Shown: positions 29,296 to 40,040, counted from the stretch's first letter. The stretch is 64,000 nt of DNA from Erwinia mallotivora (GCF_000590885.1 NZ_JFHN01000045.1:363088-427087); one strand, 5' to 3'. Notes: generated by a model not told the origin, from the sequence alone. Made by a program: numbers and translations.

Positions 29296-30021
29296 ATGGC
29301 GACCAATGCAAAACCTGTTTATCAACGTATCCTGCTGAAACTGAGTGGCGAAGCCCTGCAAGGTGCTGAAGGCTTTGGTATTGATGCCAGCGTGCTGGAT
29401 CGTATGGCTCAGGAAGTGAAAGAGCTGGTGGAACTGGGTATTCAGGTAGGTGTGGTCATTGGCGGCGGAAATCTGTTCCGTGGCGCGGGGCTGGCGCAGG
29501 CCGGTATGAATCGCGTAGTCGGCGACCATATGGGGATGCTGGCAACGGTGATGAATGGTCTGGCGATGCGTGATGCGCTGCATCGTGCCTATGTTAATGC
29601 CCGTCTGATGTCTGCTATTCCGCTGAATGGCGTATGCGACAACTACAGTTGGGCGGAGGCTATCAGCCTGCTGCGCAATAACCGCGTAGTGATCTTCTCA
29701 GCCGGAACGGGTAACCCCTTTTTCACCACCGATTCAGCGGCCTGCCTGCGCGGCATTGAGATTGAAGCGGATGTGGTGCTGAAAGCCACCAAAGTAGATG
29801 GTGTTTATTCTGCCGATCCGGTTAAAAATCCTGAGGCAACGCTGTTTGAGCGTATCAGCTATGCTGACGTGCTGGAAAAAGAACTGAAAGTGATGGACCT
29901 GGCTGCCTTTACGCTTGCCCGTGACCACAAGCTGCCAATTCGCGTATTCAATATGAACAAGCCAGGCGCTCTGCGTCGGGTGGTAATGGGTGAAAAAGAA
30001 GGTACCCTGATTACGCAATAA
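29296..30021 (+). CDS. pyrH: Uridylate kinase PyrH
   Basis: The 241-residue bacterial UMP kinase makes UDP from UMP and also acts in transcriptional control of carAB in E. coli. It belongs to the amino-acid kinase fold; the N-terminal KLSGEAL phosphate loop and GGGNLFRG nucleotide motif are conserved, as is [27 protein letters not shown]. Length matches E. coli. AGGA precedes the ATG. It sits between tsf and frr in the usual order. Confidence 0.98.
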   Translation: MATNAKPVYQRILLKLSGEALQGAEGFGIDASVLDRMAQEVKELVELGIQVGVVIGGGNLFRGAGLAQAGMNRVVGDHMGMLATVMNGLAMRDALHRAYVNARLMSAIPLNGVCDNYSWAEAISLLRNNRVVIFSAGTGNPFFTTDSAACLRGIEIEADVVLKATKVDGVYSADPVKNPEATLFERISYADVLEKELKVMDLAAFTLARDHKLPIRVFNMNKPGALRRVVMGEKEGTLITQ

Positions 30022-30156
30022 TATCAGTCAGCGGATAAAATAAGGTATATTCTGCTTTCGGGGTGCCTTGCGCACTACAGAATCATAACGATCACTATGT
30101 TGCAGCAGGCTTTCGTTGAAAGCCTGGCAGGTCAACCAGAATTCAAGGGTTTCAAC

Positions 30157-30714
30157 GTGATTAACGAAATCAAAAAAGATGCAGAAACGCGCATGGATAA
30201 ATGCGTGGAAGCATTCAAAAACAACATCAGCAAAATTCGCACCGGTCGTGCGTCACCAAGTATTCTTGACGGTATCATGGTCGAGTACTACGGTGCAGCC
30301 ACCCCGCTGCGCCAGCTGGCCAGCGTAACGGTAGAAGACTCGCGCACGCTGAAGGTAAACGTTTTTGATCGCTCCATCAGTGCTGCTGTTGAAAAGGCGA
30401 TCATGACCTCCGATCTGGGTCTGAATCCCAGCTCTGCCGGTAGCGATATTCGCGTCCCATTGCCTGCACTGACGGAAGAGCGTCGTAAGGATTTGATCAA
30501 AATCGTGCGTGGTGAAGCAGAGCAGGGCCGTGTATCGGTGCGTAACGTGCGTCGTGACGCCAACGATAAAGTTAAGGCACTGCTGAAAGACAAAGAAATT
30601 AGCGAAGATGAAGAGCGCCGTTCTCAGGACGATATTCAGAAGATGACCGATATCTGCATTAAAAAGGTGGATGCGGCACTGGCTGAAAAAGAAGCAGAAC
30701 TGATGGAATTCTGA
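30157..30714 (+). CDS. frr: Ribosome recycling factor
   Basis: The 185-residue factor splits post-termination ribosomes with EF-G. I chose GTG at 30157 because it yields [20 protein letters not shown], aligning with the E. coli start, and an AAGGGT site lies six bases upstream. The frame starting at 30097 would add 20 unconserved residues. The long helices contain [15 protein letters not shown] and the tip [26 protein letters not shown]. The gap to pyrH (135 bp) probably contains its own promoter. Confidence 0.97.
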   Translation: MINEIKKDAETRMDKCVEAFKNNISKIRTGRASPSILDGIMVEYYGAATPLRQLASVTVEDSRTLKVNVFDRSISAAVEKAIMTSDLGLNPSSAGSDIRVPLPALTEERRKDLIKIVRGEAEQGRVSVRNVRRDANDKVKALLKDKEISEDEERRSQDDIQKMTDICIKKVDAALAEKEAELMEF

Positions 30715-30733
30715 TTTTCTGTCAGCTGTGTTG

Positions 30734-30790
30734 AAACGCCGTACAGATTGCCGTTCTTGCGCGGGCCAGTCTTACGGCGTTTTGCATTTG
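30734..30790 (+). terminator. Hairpin between frr and dxr
   Basis: AAACGCCGTA (30734-30743) pairs perfectly with TACGGCGTTT (30773-30782), followed by TGCATTTGTTTG. The 29-base loop can form an inner GCC/GGC stem. Confidence 0.6.
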
Positions 30791-30848
30791 TTTGCCTGGC
30801 TGTCCAACTGGTCAGATCGTTTTATGCGTCACCACACAGAGCAATTTC

Positions 30849-32051
30849 ATGAAGCAATTAACCATCCTCGGCTCTACCGGATCAATTGGCACCAGTACGC
30901 TGTCGGTAATTGGGGCAAATCCGCATCTGTTTGCCGTTAAGGCACTGGTGGCAGGCCACAACGTTGAGCTGATGGCAGAGCAATGTTTAGCTTTCAGGCC
31001 AGCCTGGGCTGCTATGGCGGATGAGCGTGCTGCCAGCGCCCTGCGAACGCGGCTGAAGAGCCTGAATGTGGCAACAGAAGTCCTGAGTGGTGAACAGGCA
31101 GCCTGTGACCTGGCTGCGCTGGATGACGTGGATCAGGTGATGGCGGCAATTGTCGGCGCGGCGGGGTTAATGCCTACGCTTGCGGCCATCCGTGCCGGAA
31201 AACAGGTCCTTCTGGCCAACAAAGAGTCGCTGGTCACCTGCGGACGGCTTTTTATGCAGGCGGTAAGCAGCTCAAAAGCCCAACTGCTGCCGGTTGACAG
31301 TGAACACAACGCTATTTTTCAGAGTTTGCCTGCTTCCCTCCAGCAGCAGTTAGGATACGCTTCTCTTGAGGATAACGGCATAGACAGCATTATCCTTACA
31401 GGGTCAGGTGGGCCTTTTCGTGACGCACAACTGAGCGATCTGGTGCATATGACACCGGATCAGGCTTGTGCCCATCCGAACTGGTCAATGGGTCGTAAAA
31501 TTTCTGTCGACTCGGCCACCATGATGAATAAAGGGCTGGAATACATTGAAGCCCGCTGGCTGTTTAATGCAACAGATGCGCAAATGGAAGTCATTTTGCA
31601 TCCTCAGTCGGTCATCCATTCAATGGTCCGTTATCGTGATGGCAGTGTGCTGGCACAGCTCGGTTCACCTGATATGCGTACACCCATTGCGCATGTGATG
31701 GCCTGGCCGCAGCGTGTGGATTCCGGTGCAAAACCGCTGGATTTTGCCCGGATGGGCGCGATGACCTTTGCCGAGCCAGATTATGCGCGCTATCCCTGTC
31801 TGAAACTGGCAATCGATGCCTGCAAGGCCGGGCAGGCGGCGACCACCGCGTTAAATGCAGCTAATGAAGTGGCTGTTGCGGCATTTCTGGCTAACCGGAT
31901 ACGCTTTACAGACATTGCTGCTGTTAATGCCGCCGTTATGGAAGGGTTGAACTGTGCAGAGCCAGAAAGCGTTGAAGCCGTGCTGGAGATTGATCGTCAG
32001 GCGCGTGAAGCTGCAATGATGCGTCTTTCTCTTTCCAGCCTGAAGTGCTGA
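30849..32051 (+). CDS. dxr: 1-deoxy-D-xylulose 5-phosphate reductoisomerase
   Basis: The 400-residue enzyme makes methylerythritol 4-phosphate with NADPH, the committed step of the MEP isoprenoid pathway. The nucleotide-binding start [17 protein letters not shown], the metal and substrate motif [13 protein letters not shown], and the flexible loop [23 protein letters not shown] are present. The ATG at 30849 matches the family; the frame extends 19 codons upstream without conservation. The pathway links with uppS and lpx genes downstream. Confidence 0.98.
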   Translation: MKQLTILGSTGSIGTSTLSVIGANPHLFAVKALVAGHNVELMAEQCLAFRPAWAAMADERAASALRTRLKSLNVATEVLSGEQAACDLAALDDVDQVMAAIVGAAGLMPTLAAIRAGKQVLLANKESLVTCGRLFMQAVSSSKAQLLPVDSEHNAIFQSLPASLQQQLGYASLEDNGIDSIILTGSGGPFRDAQLSDLVHMTPDQACAHPNWSMGRKISVDSATMMNKGLEYIEARWLFNATDAQMEVILHPQSVIHSMVRYRDGSVLAQLGSPDMRTPIAHVMAWPQRVDSGAKPLDFARMGAMTFAEPDYARYPCLKLAIDACKAGQAATTALNAANEVAVAAFLANRIRFTDIAAVNAAVMEGLNCAEPESVEAVLEIDRQAREAAMMRLSLSSLKC

Positions 32052-32067
32052 TGCAGCCTGCCGCCAT

Positions 32068-32096
32068 TTGTGACCTCGTGGCGGAGATGGTATAGT
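32068..32096 (+). promoter_or_regulatory. Strong putative sigma-70 promoter after dxr
   Basis: TTGTGA (32068-32073) and TATAGT (32091-32096) are separated by the optimal 17 bp. Transcription would start near 32103 and meet an intrinsic terminator at 32143-32165 before reaching uppS. Confidence 0.6.
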
Positions 32097-32102
32097 CACC
32101 GC

Positions 32103-32165
32103 CCGCTGAATGAGAATGCTGTTGTATTAAGCGGTATCGCTGGCCGTGTGAATCACGGCTTTTTT
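32103..32165 (+). ncRNA. Candidate small RNA or uppS attenuator leader
   Basis: A transcript from the upstream promoter would be about 60 nucleotides, ending in the hairpin GCCGTG-tgaat-CACGGC followed by TTTTTTG (32143-32165). No ORF of note lies in it. It may be an independent small RNA, or a leader whose terminator limits expression of the uppS-cdsA-rseP-bamA run. This is inferred from promoter and terminator positions only. Confidence 0.4.
32143..32165 (+). terminator. Intrinsic terminator between dxr and uppS
   Basis: GCCGTG-tgaat-CACGGC with six T directly after. It is 64 bp before the uppS start, so downstream genes need another promoter or read-through. A short TCAGAAA / TTTCTGA repeat lies between it and uppS, near 32187-32207. 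Confidence 0.85.
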
Positions 32166-32229
32166 GCGTAGAGCGGGTAGATATTTCAGAAACCGTCGTA
32201 TTTCTGATTAAAGGAAATAATTACGCGTT

Positions 32230-32985
32230 ATGTCGTCCGAAAATCAATTAAAAGCCGATGACCTCCCTGGGGAGGATTATCCCCGCCATGTGGCCATCAT
32301 TATGGATGGCAATGGTCGTTGGGCTAAAAACCAGGGAAAACTGCGCATTACTGGCCACAAAGCTGGCGTAAAATCGGTTCGTCGTGCAATCAGTTTTGCT
32401 GTCAGCAATAAACTGGAAGCGCTGACTCTCTATGCGTTCAGTAGTGAAAACTGGAATCGTCCGCCACAGGAAGTCATGGCGCTGATGGAGCTTTTTGCCT
32501 GGGCACTCGACAATGAAGTTAAAAGTCTGCACAAGCATAATGTCCGGTTGCGAATTATTGGCGATATCAGTCGCTTCAATGCCCGTTTGCAGGAACGCAT
32601 TCGTCGTTCAGAGGAACTGACTCAACAAAATAATGGACTTACCCTGAACATTGCCGCGAATTATGGCGGACGTTGGGATATCATTCATGGCGTCAGAAAA
32701 ATAGCTGAGCAAGTACAGGAAGGCCTGATTCGTCCGGAGCAGATTGAGGAGGAAACCCTTAATCAGCAGCTGTGTCTTAATGAACTGGTGCCGGTGGATC
32801 TGGTAATAAGGACGGGCGGGGAACATCGAATCAGTAATTTCTTGTTATGGCAGGTTGCCTACGCGGAGTTCTTTTTCACCGATATCCTCTGGCCTGATTT
32901 TGATGAACAAGTTTTTGAAGGTGCACTGAATGCGTTTGCACAACGAGAGCGCCGCTTTGGCGGTGCAGCACCCGGTAGCGTCTGA
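32230..32985 (+). CDS. uppS: Undecaprenyl diphosphate synthase (IspU/UppS)
   Basis: The 251-residue cis-prenyltransferase extends farnesyl diphosphate with eight isopentenyl units to the C55 lipid carrier for peptidoglycan and O-antigen. The motif HVAIIMDGNGRWA carries catalytic Asp26, and YAFSSENWNRP, plus the C-terminal IRTGGEHRISNFLLWQ motif, match the family. Length is close to E. coli (253). It is the first gene of a compact unit with cdsA 18 bp downstream. Confidence 0.98.
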   Translation: MSSENQLKADDLPGEDYPRHVAIIMDGNGRWAKNQGKLRITGHKAGVKSVRRAISFAVSNKLEALTLYAFSSENWNRPPQEVMALMELFAWALDNEVKSLHKHNVRLRIIGDISRFNARLQERIRRSEELTQQNNGLTLNIAANYGGRWDIIHGVRKIAEQVQEGLIRPEQIEEETLNQQLCLNELVPVDLVIRTGGEHRISNFLLWQVAYAEFFFTDILWPDFDEQVFEGALNAFAQRERRFGGAAPGSV

Positions 32986-33003
32986 ACGCACTGGGGGTAA
33001 TCT

Positions 33004-33861
33004 TTGCTGAAGTCTCGCCTGATTACCGCATTTATACTCATTCCTGTTGTGATTGCAGCACTGTTTTTGCTGCCGCCTCCGGGTTTTGCAATCGTTGTTA
33101 TGGCCGTCTGTATGCTTGCTGCCTGGGAATGGGGGCAGTTTGCTGGTCTGGCTTCACGTTCACAACGCATCTGGCTGGCAGTGCTCTGCGGATTACTACT
33201 GGCCTTCATGATGTTTACCCTTCCTGCTTACCATCATTCTGTTCATCAACCGCAGGTTGCCGGCTCACTCTGGGCCGCTTTGTGCTGGTGGATAATTGCG
33301 CTGTTACTGGTGCTGTTTTACCCTTCTTCCGCCCGGTGGTGGCGAGCTTCCCGGATACTACGGCTGGTCTTTGGCATTCTGACCATTGTGCCATTTTTCT
33401 GGAGCATGCTGACGCTGCGCCAGTACAACTATGAAGCGGACCATTTTGCCGGTGCCTGGTGGCTGTTATACGTCATGTTTCTGGTCTGGGGCGCTGATTC
33501 AGGCGCTTATCTCTTTGGTCGTTTGTTTGGCAGGCACAAGCTGGCGCCTAAAGTCTCTCCAGGTAAGACGTGGGAGGGATTCTTTGGCGGACTGGCGGCC
33601 TCTGCACTTATCGCCTGGCTGTTCAGCCTGTGGGCACCGTTGATGGTGCCGACCAGTACATTATTAGTCTGTTCAGTGGGCGCGGCACTGGCTTCGGTAC
33701 TCGGCGACCTGAGTGAAAGTATGTTCAAGCGTGAGGCCGGAATCAAAGACAGCGGCAATCTTATTCCTGGTCACGGCGGTATCATGGATCGTATCGACAG
33801 CCTGACCGCCGCTGTACCGGTATTCTCCTGCCTGTTACTGCTGGTTTTCGGGATGCGATAA
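33004..33861 (+). CDS. cdsA: Phosphatidate cytidylyltransferase CdsA
   Basis: The 285-residue integral membrane enzyme makes CDP-diacylglycerol from phosphatidate and CTP for all phospholipids. About eight hydrophobic helices are visible. The CDP-synthase signature SMFKREAGIKDSGNLIPGHGGIMDRIDS spans residues about 241-268. The start is TTG at 33004 preceded by GGGGGTAA; the resulting MLKSRLITAFILIPVVIAALF aligns exactly with the E. coli protein, which I recall also using TTG. rseP begins 9 bp after. Confidence 0.97.
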   Translation: MLKSRLITAFILIPVVIAALFLLPPPGFAIVVMAVCMLAAWEWGQFAGLASRSQRIWLAVLCGLLLAFMMFTLPAYHHSVHQPQVAGSLWAALCWWIIALLLVLFYPSSARWWRASRILRLVFGILTIVPFFWSMLTLRQYNYEADHFAGAWWLLYVMFLVWGADSGAYLFGRLFGRHKLAPKVSPGKTWEGFFGGLAASALIAWLFSLWAPLMVPTSTLLVCSVGAALASVLGDLSESMFKREAGIKDSGNLIPGHGGIMDRIDSLTAAVPVFSCLLLLVFGMR

Positions 33862-33870
33862 GGGACTGCT

Positions 33871-35220
33871 ATGCTGAGCATACTCTGGAGCTTTGGCGCA
33901 TTTATCGTCGCGCTGGGCGTACTGATCACCGTTCACGAATTCGGCCACTTCTGGGTGGCCCGCAGGTGTGGCGTTAAAGTTGAGCGCTTCTCAGTTGGAT
34001 TCGGTAAAGCCTTGTGGCGGCGCCGTGACCAGCATGGAACAGAATATGTCATCGCGCTGATCCCGCTTGGCGGCTATGTCAAAATGCTGGATGAGCGGGT
34101 GGAAACCGTTGCGCCGGAACTGCGACATCAGGCTTTCAATAACAAAACCGTATCACAGCGCGCGGCAATCATTGCTGCCGGCCCTCTTGCTAATTTCATT
34201 TTCGCCGTTTTCGCCTGGTGGCTGGTTTTTATCATTGGTGTCCCTGGTATTCGTCCGGTTGTTGGCGAAATAGTGAGCGACTCGCCCGCAGCCGTGGCGC
34301 AAATTACTCCTGGTATGGAACTTAAGGCGATTGATGGTATCGAAACGCCTGACTGGGATGCTGTGCGTATGGCTCTGGTGTCGAAGATTGGCGACCAGCA
34401 AACTGTCCTCAGCGTGGTGCCTTTTGGGTCCAGCCAGCTCAGTGAAAAACGGGTCGATTTGCGTCACTGGCAATTTGACCCCGGTAAGCAGGACCCGGTT
34501 ACTTCGCTTGGCATCCGTCCCCGGGGGCCACAGATTGAAACTGTGCTCGCGGAAGTGCAGGCCAAATCAGCGGCCAGCAAGGCGGGTTTGCAAGCAGGTG
34601 ACAGGATCGTTAAAGTCGATGGTCAGCCTTTAGAAAGTTGGGCGCGTTTCGTTACCCTTGTCCGGGATAATCCCGGTAAAGCGCTGGCGATAGAGGTGGA
34701 ACGACAGGGCAACCCGGTTGCGCTGACGCTCACGCCTGACGTGAAACCTGGCAGTAAGCCAGAAGGGTTTGCCGGCGTCGTCCCGCGTATTATTCCTTTG
34801 CCGGATGAATATAAAACGGTACGTCAGTATGGACCGTTTGCGGCAGTGGGCGAGGCGGGCGCCAAAACCTGGCAACTGATGAAGTTAACGGTAAACATGC
34901 TGGGCAAACTGATTACCGGTGAAGTGAAGTTAAACAATCTCAGTGGGCCGATTTCTATCGCCCAGGGTGCTGGGATGTCGGCGGAATATGGCTTGATTTA
35001 CTACCTGATGTTCCTGGCTCTGATTAGCGTGAACCTCGGTATTATCAATCTGTTCCCCTTGCCGGTATTAGATGGTGGGCATTTGCTGTTCCTTGCGATC
35101 GAAAAGATCAAGGGTGGGCCGGTGTCTGAGCGAGTTCAGGACTTCAGTTATCGCATTGGCTCAATATTGCTGGTGTTGTTAATGGGGCTTGCACTATTCA
35201 ATGATTTCTCGCGTCTTTAG
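33871..35220 (+). CDS. rseP: Site-2 intramembrane protease RseP
   Basis: The 449-residue zinc protease cuts RseA in the inner membrane after DegS, releasing sigma E, and also trims signal peptide remnants. The active site HEFGH gives His22, Glu23 and His26 in the first helix; the third ligand is in [14 protein letters not shown] near the C-terminus. Two PDZ domains lie between. Length is normal. It sits just upstream of bamA and skp, which I recall as sigma-E-controlled genes in E. coli. Confidence 0.98.
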   Translation: MLSILWSFGAFIVALGVLITVHEFGHFWVARRCGVKVERFSVGFGKALWRRRDQHGTEYVIALIPLGGYVKMLDERVETVAPELRHQAFNNKTVSQRAAIIAAGPLANFIFAVFAWWLVFIIGVPGIRPVVGEIVSDSPAAVAQITPGMELKAIDGIETPDWDAVRMALVSKIGDQQTVLSVVPFGSSQLSEKRVDLRHWQFDPGKQDPVTSLGIRPRGPQIETVLAEVQAKSAASKAGLQAGDRIVKVDGQPLESWARFVTLVRDNPGKALAIEVERQGNPVALTLTPDVKPGSKPEGFAGVVPRIIPLPDEYKTVRQYGPFAAVGEAGAKTWQLMKLTVNMLGKLITGEVKLNNLSGPISIAQGAGMSAEYGLIYYLMFLALISVNLGIINLFPLPVLDGGHLLFLAIEKIKGGPVSERVQDFSYRIGSILLVLLMGLALFNDFSRL

Positions 35221-35275
35221 TCTGCTTAATAGCAGCAACGGCGTGGGAACCAGTTAGGAAGAATGCATAACAACG

Positions 35276-37678
35276 ATGGCGATGAAAAAGTTGCTCATAG
35301 CATCGCTGCTGTTTAGCAGCGCTACCGTATACGCGGCAGACGGCTTCGTGGTGAAGGATATTCATTTTGAAGGCCTGCAACGGGTCGCCGTCGGGGCGGC
35401 ATTGCTCAGCATGCCTGTCCGCGTGGGAGATACCGTTTCTGATGACGATATCAGTAACACCATCCGTGCGCTGTTTGCGACCGGGAACTTCGAAGATGTT
35501 CAGGTGTTGCGCGATGGCAACACGCTGATCGTTCAGGTTAAGGAGCGTCCAACTATTGCCAGCATTACTTTCTCCGGTAATAAAGCGGTGAAAGATGACA
35601 TGCTTAAGCAGAACCTTGAGGCATCAGGCGTTCGCGTGGGTGAAGCCCTTGACCGGACTACCATCACCTCAATCGAAAAGGGGCTGGAAGACTTTTACTA
35701 CAGCGTGGGTAAATACAGTGCCAGCGTTAAGGCGGTGGTTACGCCGCTGCCGCGTAACCGTGTTGACCTGAAGCTGGTATTTACCGAAGGCGTCTCTGCC
35801 AAAATTCAGCAGATCAACGTGGTGGGTAACAAAGCCTTCAGCTCTGACGAACTGATCTCCCGTTTCCAGCTGCGAGATGAAGTGCCCTGGTGGAATGTGG
35901 TGGGCGATCGCAAATATCAGAAGCAAAAACTGGCGGGCGATCTTGAAACCCTGCGCAGCTTCTATCTTGATCGTGGTTATGCCCGCTTTAACATCGATTC
36001 TACTCAGGTCAGCCTGACGCCGGACAAGAAGGGGATTTATATCACCATCAACATTACTGAAGGCGATCAATACAAGCTTTCTGGCGTGGTGGTGAATGGC
36101 AGCATGGCAGGGCACTCTGCGGAAGTGGAAAGCCTGACCAAAGTGAAGCCAGGCGAACTCTACAATGGTGCTAAAGTCACCAAAATGGAAGATGACATCA
36201 AGAAGATGTTTGGTCGCTATGGCTATGCCTACCCGCGTGTGATGACGCAGCCAGAAATCAACGATGCGGATAAAACCGTTAAGCTGCACGTTAATGTGGA
36301 TGCCGGAAATCGCTATTACGTGCGCAAGGTGCGTTTCGAAGGTAATGACACCTCAAAAGATTCCGTACTGCGTCGCGAAATGCGCCAGATGGAAGGCGCG
36401 TGGTTGGGTAGCGATCTGGTCGAACAGGGTAAAGAGCGCCTGAACCGTACCGGCTACTTTGAAACGGTCGAAACGGACACCCAGCGTGTGCCGGGTTCAC
36501 CGGATCAGGTCGATGTGGTCTATAAGGTGAAGGAGCGCAACACCGGCACCTTTAACTTCGGCGTCGGTTACGGTACAGAAAGCGGCGTCAGTTTCCAGGT
36601 CGGCGTTACCCAGGATAACTGGCTGGGTACCGGAAATACCGTAGGAATCAGTGGTACCAAGAATGACTACCAGACCTATGCTGAATTCTCACTGACCGAT
36701 CCGTACTTTACGGTGGATGGCGTCAGTCTGGGCGGTCGTGTTTTCTATAACGACTTTAAAGCTGACGACGCTGACCTGTCTGACTATACCAATAAAAGTT
36801 ATGGTCTGGATGGCACGCTTGGCTTCCCGGTTAATGAGAATAACACCCTGCGCGTGGGGCTGGGTTACGTTCATAACGACCTCTCCAACATGCAGCCACA
36901 GATTGCGATGTTCCGCTATCTGCGCTCCGTAGGTCAGAATCCGGACCTCTCCGGTCGTGCGGAATATTCTGCCGATGACTTCACGTTTAACTATGGCTGG
37001 ACCTACAACAATCTTGACCGGGGCTTCTTCCCAACCTCAGGTAACCGCACCAATCTGAACGGAAAAGTGACGATTCCAGGCTCAGATAACGCCTTCTACA
37101 AGGCGACGCTGGATACGCAACAATATATGCCGTTAAACCAGGACCGGACCTGGGTGCTGTTGGGCCGGGGTAAAGTGGGTTACGGTGCAGGTTTAAGTGG
37201 TAAAGAATTGCCGTTCTATGAGAACTTTTATGCCGGTGGTTCCAGTACCGTACGTGGATTCCGCTCGAATACCATCGGTCCGAAAGCGGCTTACTACAAT
37301 AATGGTTCCAGCACCTGTTCAACGGGTACCTATTGCGATTCCAGTGATGCAGTGGGCGGCAATGCCATGGCAACAGCCAGCGCTGAGTTGATTACCCCAA
37401 CGCCATTCCTGAGTGAGAAATACGCCAACTCAGTGCGCACCTCGCTGTTTGTTGATGCGGGTACAGTGTGGGATACCAACTGGGAAAACACTGCCGAAAC
37501 CCGTGCTGCGGGTATTCCGGATTACAGCGATCCAGGTAATATCCGTATGTCGGCAGGTCTGGCGTTACAGTGGATGTCTCCACTGGGACCGTTAGTGTTC
37601 TCATACGCCCAGCCGTTTAAAAAGTATGATGGAGATAAAGCCGAGCAGTTCCAGTTTAACATTGGTAAAACCTGGTAA
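35276..37678 (+). CDS. bamA: Outer membrane protein assembly factor BamA
   Basis: The 800-residue central component of the BAM complex folds beta-barrel proteins into the outer membrane. A signal peptide (about 1-20, ending VYAAD) precedes five POTRA domains (to about 420) and a 16-strand barrel with the conserved VRGF motif in [16 protein letters not shown]. The terminus FQFNIGKTW ends in the usual aromatic. It is ten residues shorter than E. coli, with differences concentrated in extracellular loops. ATG at 35276 gives MAMKKLL as in E. coli; ATG at 35282 is possible. Confidence 0.99.
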   Translation: MAMKKLLIASLLFSSATVYAADGFVVKDIHFEGLQRVAVGAALLSMPVRVGDTVSDDDISNTIRALFATGNFEDVQVLRDGNTLIVQVKERPTIASITFSGNKAVKDDMLKQNLEASGVRVGEALDRTTITSIEKGLEDFYYSVGKYSASVKAVVTPLPRNRVDLKLVFTEGVSAKIQQINVVGNKAFSSDELISRFQLRDEVPWWNVVGDRKYQKQKLAGDLETLRSFYLDRGYARFNIDSTQVSLTPDKKGIYITINITEGDQYKLSGVVVNGSMAGHSAEVESLTKVKPGELYNGAKVTKMEDDIKKMFGRYGYAYPRVMTQPEINDADKTVKLHVNVDAGNRYYVRKVRFEGNDTSKDSVLRREMRQMEGAWLGSDLVEQGKERLNRTGYFETVETDTQRVPGSPDQVDVVYKVKERNTGTFNFGVGYGTESGVSFQVGVTQDNWLGTGNTVGISGTKNDYQTYAEFSLTDPYFTVDGVSLGGRVFYNDFKADDADLSDYTNKSYGLDGTLGFPVNENNTLRVGLGYVHNDLSNMQPQIAMFRYLRSVGQNPDLSGRAEYSADDFTFNYGWTYNNLDRGFFPTSGNRTNLNGKVTIPGSDNAFYKATLDTQQYMPLNQDRTWVLLGRGKVGYGAGLSGKELPFYENFYAGGSSTVRGFRSNTIGPKAAYYNNGSSTCSTGTYCDSSDAVGGNAMATASAELITPTPFLSEKYANSVRTSLFVDAGTVWDTNWENTAETRAAGIPDYSDPGNIRMSAGLALQWMSPLGPLVFSYAQPFKKYDGDKAEQFQFNIGKTW

Positions 37679-37700
37679 GCCGGTTCAGCAAGGAAGCTGA

Positions 37701-37752
37701 GAGAAAGAAGCGTGATCTTCTTTCTCATCACTTACGGCCTTAATCCGTAAGT
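37701..37752 (+). repeat. Two adjacent perfect hairpins between bamA and skp
   Basis: GAGAAAGAAG-cgtgat-CTTCTTTCTC (37701-37726) is followed three bases later by ACTTACGG-ccttaat-CCGTAAGT (37730-37752). Neither has a T-run. They may tune the bamA/skp mRNA ratio by processing or stabilisation. Confidence 0.7.
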
Positions 37753-37839
37753 CTCGCGCCGTTCACTGGCAGCTTCAGGCTGCCTTAACGCGCAACACCT
37801 GTGTTAAAGACACAAACGTTGATGGTAAGGAGTTTTATA

Positions 37840-38337
37840 GTGAAAAAGTTGTTGTGTGCCGCAGGCCTTTCTCTTGCTCTGGCAGTTTCCGCCGGTGCTC
37901 AGGCTGCTGATAAAATTGCAGTGGTGAACGTTTCCAGCATTTTCCAACAGTTACCAGCGCGTGCGACCGTTGCGAAACAGCTTGAAAATGAGTTTAAAGG
38001 CCGTGCAACTGAATTGCAGGGAATGGAGCGCGATCTGCAAACCAAAATGCAGAAATTACAGCGTGACGGCTCGACCATGAAGGCCAGCGAGCGCAGCCGT
38101 ATGGAAAAAGATCTGATGGCTCAGCGTGAAACCTTCCAGACTAAAGCGCAGGCTTTTGAGCAGGATAATCGCCGTCGTCAGGCTGAAGAGCGTAACAAAA
38201 TCCTGAGCCGTATTCAGGATGCCGTTCAGAAAGTGGCTGATGATGAAGGTTATGACGTGGTTATCGATGCTAACGCCGTAGCTTACGCAGGTAAATCCAA
38301 AGACATCACTGCTGATGTACTGAAACAGGTTAAATAA
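37840..38337 (+). CDS. skp: Periplasmic chaperone Skp (OmpH)
   Basis: The 165-residue precursor carries a signal peptide (about 1-22, ending AQAAD) and forms a trimeric jellyfish-like chaperone that delivers unfolded outer-membrane proteins to BamA. The body is made of long charged helices typical of the tentacles (about 45-125), and the end [23 protein letters not shown] is conserved. I chose GTG at 37840 because AGGAG stands upstream and the signal peptide begins there; the open frame extends to 37801. Confidence 0.96.
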   Translation: MKKLLCAAGLSLALAVSAGAQAADKIAVVNVSSIFQQLPARATVAKQLENEFKGRATELQGMERDLQTKMQKLQRDGSTMKASERSRMEKDLMAQRETFQTKAQAFEQDNRRRQAEERNKILSRIQDAVQKVADDEGYDVVIDANAVAYAGKSKDITADVLKQVK

Positions 38338-38340
38338 TTG

Positions 38341-39363
38341 ATGCCTTCAATTCGACTGGCTGATTTAGCCCAGCAGTTGGATGCAGAATTGCACGGAGAT
38401 GGCGATCTGGTCATCTCCGGCATTGCTTCTGTGCAATCCGCCCAGGCAGGACAAATCACCTTTCTCTCTAACAGCCGCCATCGTGAACAGCTTGCAGATT
38501 GCAAGGCGTCAGCCGTTGTGCTGACGGAAGCGGACCGCGACTGTTTCCAGGGTGCCGTACTGGTGGTGAATAATCCTTATCTGACCTATGCCCGCATGGC
38601 TCAGATCCTCGACAGTACTCCGCAACCGGCCAGCGATATCGCGCCCAGCGCAGTCATTGATCCCAGCGCCACGCTTGGAAAAAATGTCTCTGTAGGGGCC
38701 AATGCTGTCATCGAGTCTGATGTGACACTGGGTGACAACGTCGTGATTGGCGCAGGCTGCTTTGTCGGTAAAAAGGCCTGCATCGGCAGCGGTAGTCGCC
38801 TTTGGGCTAATGTTACCGTTTATCATGAAGTGCGGATTGGTGAGCGTTGTCTGATCCAGTCCGGCACGGTAATCGGTGCCGATGGATTTGGCTATGCTAA
38901 TGACCGTGGTAACTGGGTGAAAATTCCACAGTTGGGCACGGTAGTGATTGGCGACGGTGTGGAAATCGGTGCCTGTACCACAATCGATCGCGGTGCGCTG
39001 GATAACACTCACATTGGCAATGGTGTTATCATCGATAACCAGTGCCAGATTGCGCACAACGTGGTGATTGGTGACAATACGGCGGTTGCTGGCGGTGTCA
39101 TCATGGCAGGCAGCCTGAAAATCGGGCGGTACTGTATGATTGGCGGTGCAAGCGTAATTAACGGTCACATGGAGATTTGTGACAAAGTTACCGTCACCGG
39201 AATGGGAATGGTGATGCGACCAATTACCGAACCTGGGGTATACTCTTCCGGGATTCCGCTGCAAGCCAACAAAACCTGGCGCAAAACGGCCGCGCTGGTA
39301 ATGAACATTGATGAAATGAGCAAGCGCTTAAAGAACATCGAGCGCAAAGTCGGCAAAGACTGA
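38341..39363 (+). CDS. lpxD: UDP-3-O-(3-hydroxymyristoyl)glucosamine N-acyltransferase LpxD
   Basis: The 340-residue enzyme adds the second hydroxymyristoyl chain (amide) in lipid A synthesis. An N-terminal uridine-binding domain is followed by a left-handed beta helix of hexapeptide repeats (about 100-290) containing the catalytic histidine region [13 protein letters not shown]. The start ATG at 38341 lies three bases after the skp stop, aligned with [22 protein letters not shown] of E. coli. It works with lpxA and lpxB nearby. Confidence 0.98.
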   Translation: MPSIRLADLAQQLDAELHGDGDLVISGIASVQSAQAGQITFLSNSRHREQLADCKASAVVLTEADRDCFQGAVLVVNNPYLTYARMAQILDSTPQPASDIAPSAVIDPSATLGKNVSVGANAVIESDVTLGDNVVIGAGCFVGKKACIGSGSRLWANVTVYHEVRIGERCLIQSGTVIGADGFGYANDRGNWVKIPQLGTVVIGDGVEIGACTTIDRGALDNTHIGNGVIIDNQCQIAHNVVIGDNTAVAGGVIMAGSLKIGRYCMIGGASVINGHMEICDKVTVTGMGMVMRPITEPGVYSSGIPLQANKTWRKTAALVMNIDEMSKRLKNIERKVGKD

Positions 39364-39427
39364 TCTTGCGTCAGTTACCAGCCTGAAAACCCGCTTTCAT
39401 AATTACAATGTTAAGCATGTGACAATA

Positions 39428-39442
39428 TAACAATTATTGTTA
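39428..39442. repeat. Perfect 15-bp palindrome upstream of fabZ
   Basis: TAACAAT-T-ATTGTTA is a perfect AT-rich palindrome in the 218-bp gap between lpxD and fabZ. It resembles a binding site for a dimeric regulator, but no regulator can be named. Confidence 0.5.
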
Positions 39443-39504
39443 ACAGCGTTCCCTGTATCGGTGGGGACAAACTGCATGGAAGTTTGCGCACGGAAACTGA
39501 TTTG

Positions 39505-39539
39505 CGGCCTGCGAAGAGTCCTGGGACCTTTGCAGGCCG
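39505..39539 (+). repeat. Nested hairpin upstream of fabZ
   Basis: CGGCCTGC pairs with GCAGGCCG; the loop itself contains GTCC-tg-GGAC, giving a stacked hairpin. TGTTATTG follows, a weak U-tract, 42 bp before fabZ. Confidence 0.6.
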
Positions 39540-39581
39540 TGTTATTGATGCCATCAGAATTTTTAGGACAGGAAGAGTATT

Positions 39582-40037
39582 TTGACTACTGAAACTCATA
39601 CTCTGAAAATTGAAGAGATTATTGAATTATTGCCGCACCGCTATCCGTTTCTGCTGGTTGATCGTGTGCTGGAGTTTGAAGAGCATAAATTTCTGCGCGC
39701 AGTGAAAAACGTATCGGTAAATGAACCGTTTTTCCAGGGGCACTTCCCCGGCAAACCGATTTTTCCAGGCGTGTTGATCTTAGAAGCTATGGCGCAGGCA
39801 ACCGGTATTCTGGCGTTTAAAAGCGTTGGCAAACTGGAGCCGGGAGAGCTGTACTACTTTGCCGGAATTGATGAGGCTCGCTTTAAACGCCCGGTGGTGC
39901 CTGGCGACCAGATGATCATGGAAGTAACCTTTGAGAAAACACGGCGTGGCCTGACCCGCTTTAAAGGTGTGGCAACCGTTGACGGTAAAATTGTCTGCGA
40001 AGCAACAATGATGTGTGCCCGCAGCCGGGAGACATAA
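39582..40037 (+). CDS. fabZ: 3-hydroxyacyl-[acyl-carrier-protein] dehydratase FabZ
   Basis: The 151-residue hot-dog enzyme dehydrates beta-hydroxyacyl-ACP in fatty-acid elongation and competes with LpxA for hydroxymyristoyl-ACP. Catalytic His54 ([13 protein letters not shown]) and Glu68 (LEAMAQ) are present. The start is TTG at 39582 after AGGAAGAG, giving [13 protein letters not shown] as in E. coli, which also uses TTG as I recall. It is coupled to lpxA, which begins three bases after its stop. Confidence 0.98.
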   Translation: MTTETHTLKIEEIIELLPHRYPFLLVDRVLEFEEHKFLRAVKNVSVNEPFFQGHFPGKPIFPGVLILEAMAQATGILAFKSVGKLEPGELYYFAGIDEARFKRPVVPGDQMIMEVTFEKTRRGLTRFKGVATVDGKIVCEATMMCARSRET

Positions 40038-40040
40038 TCT

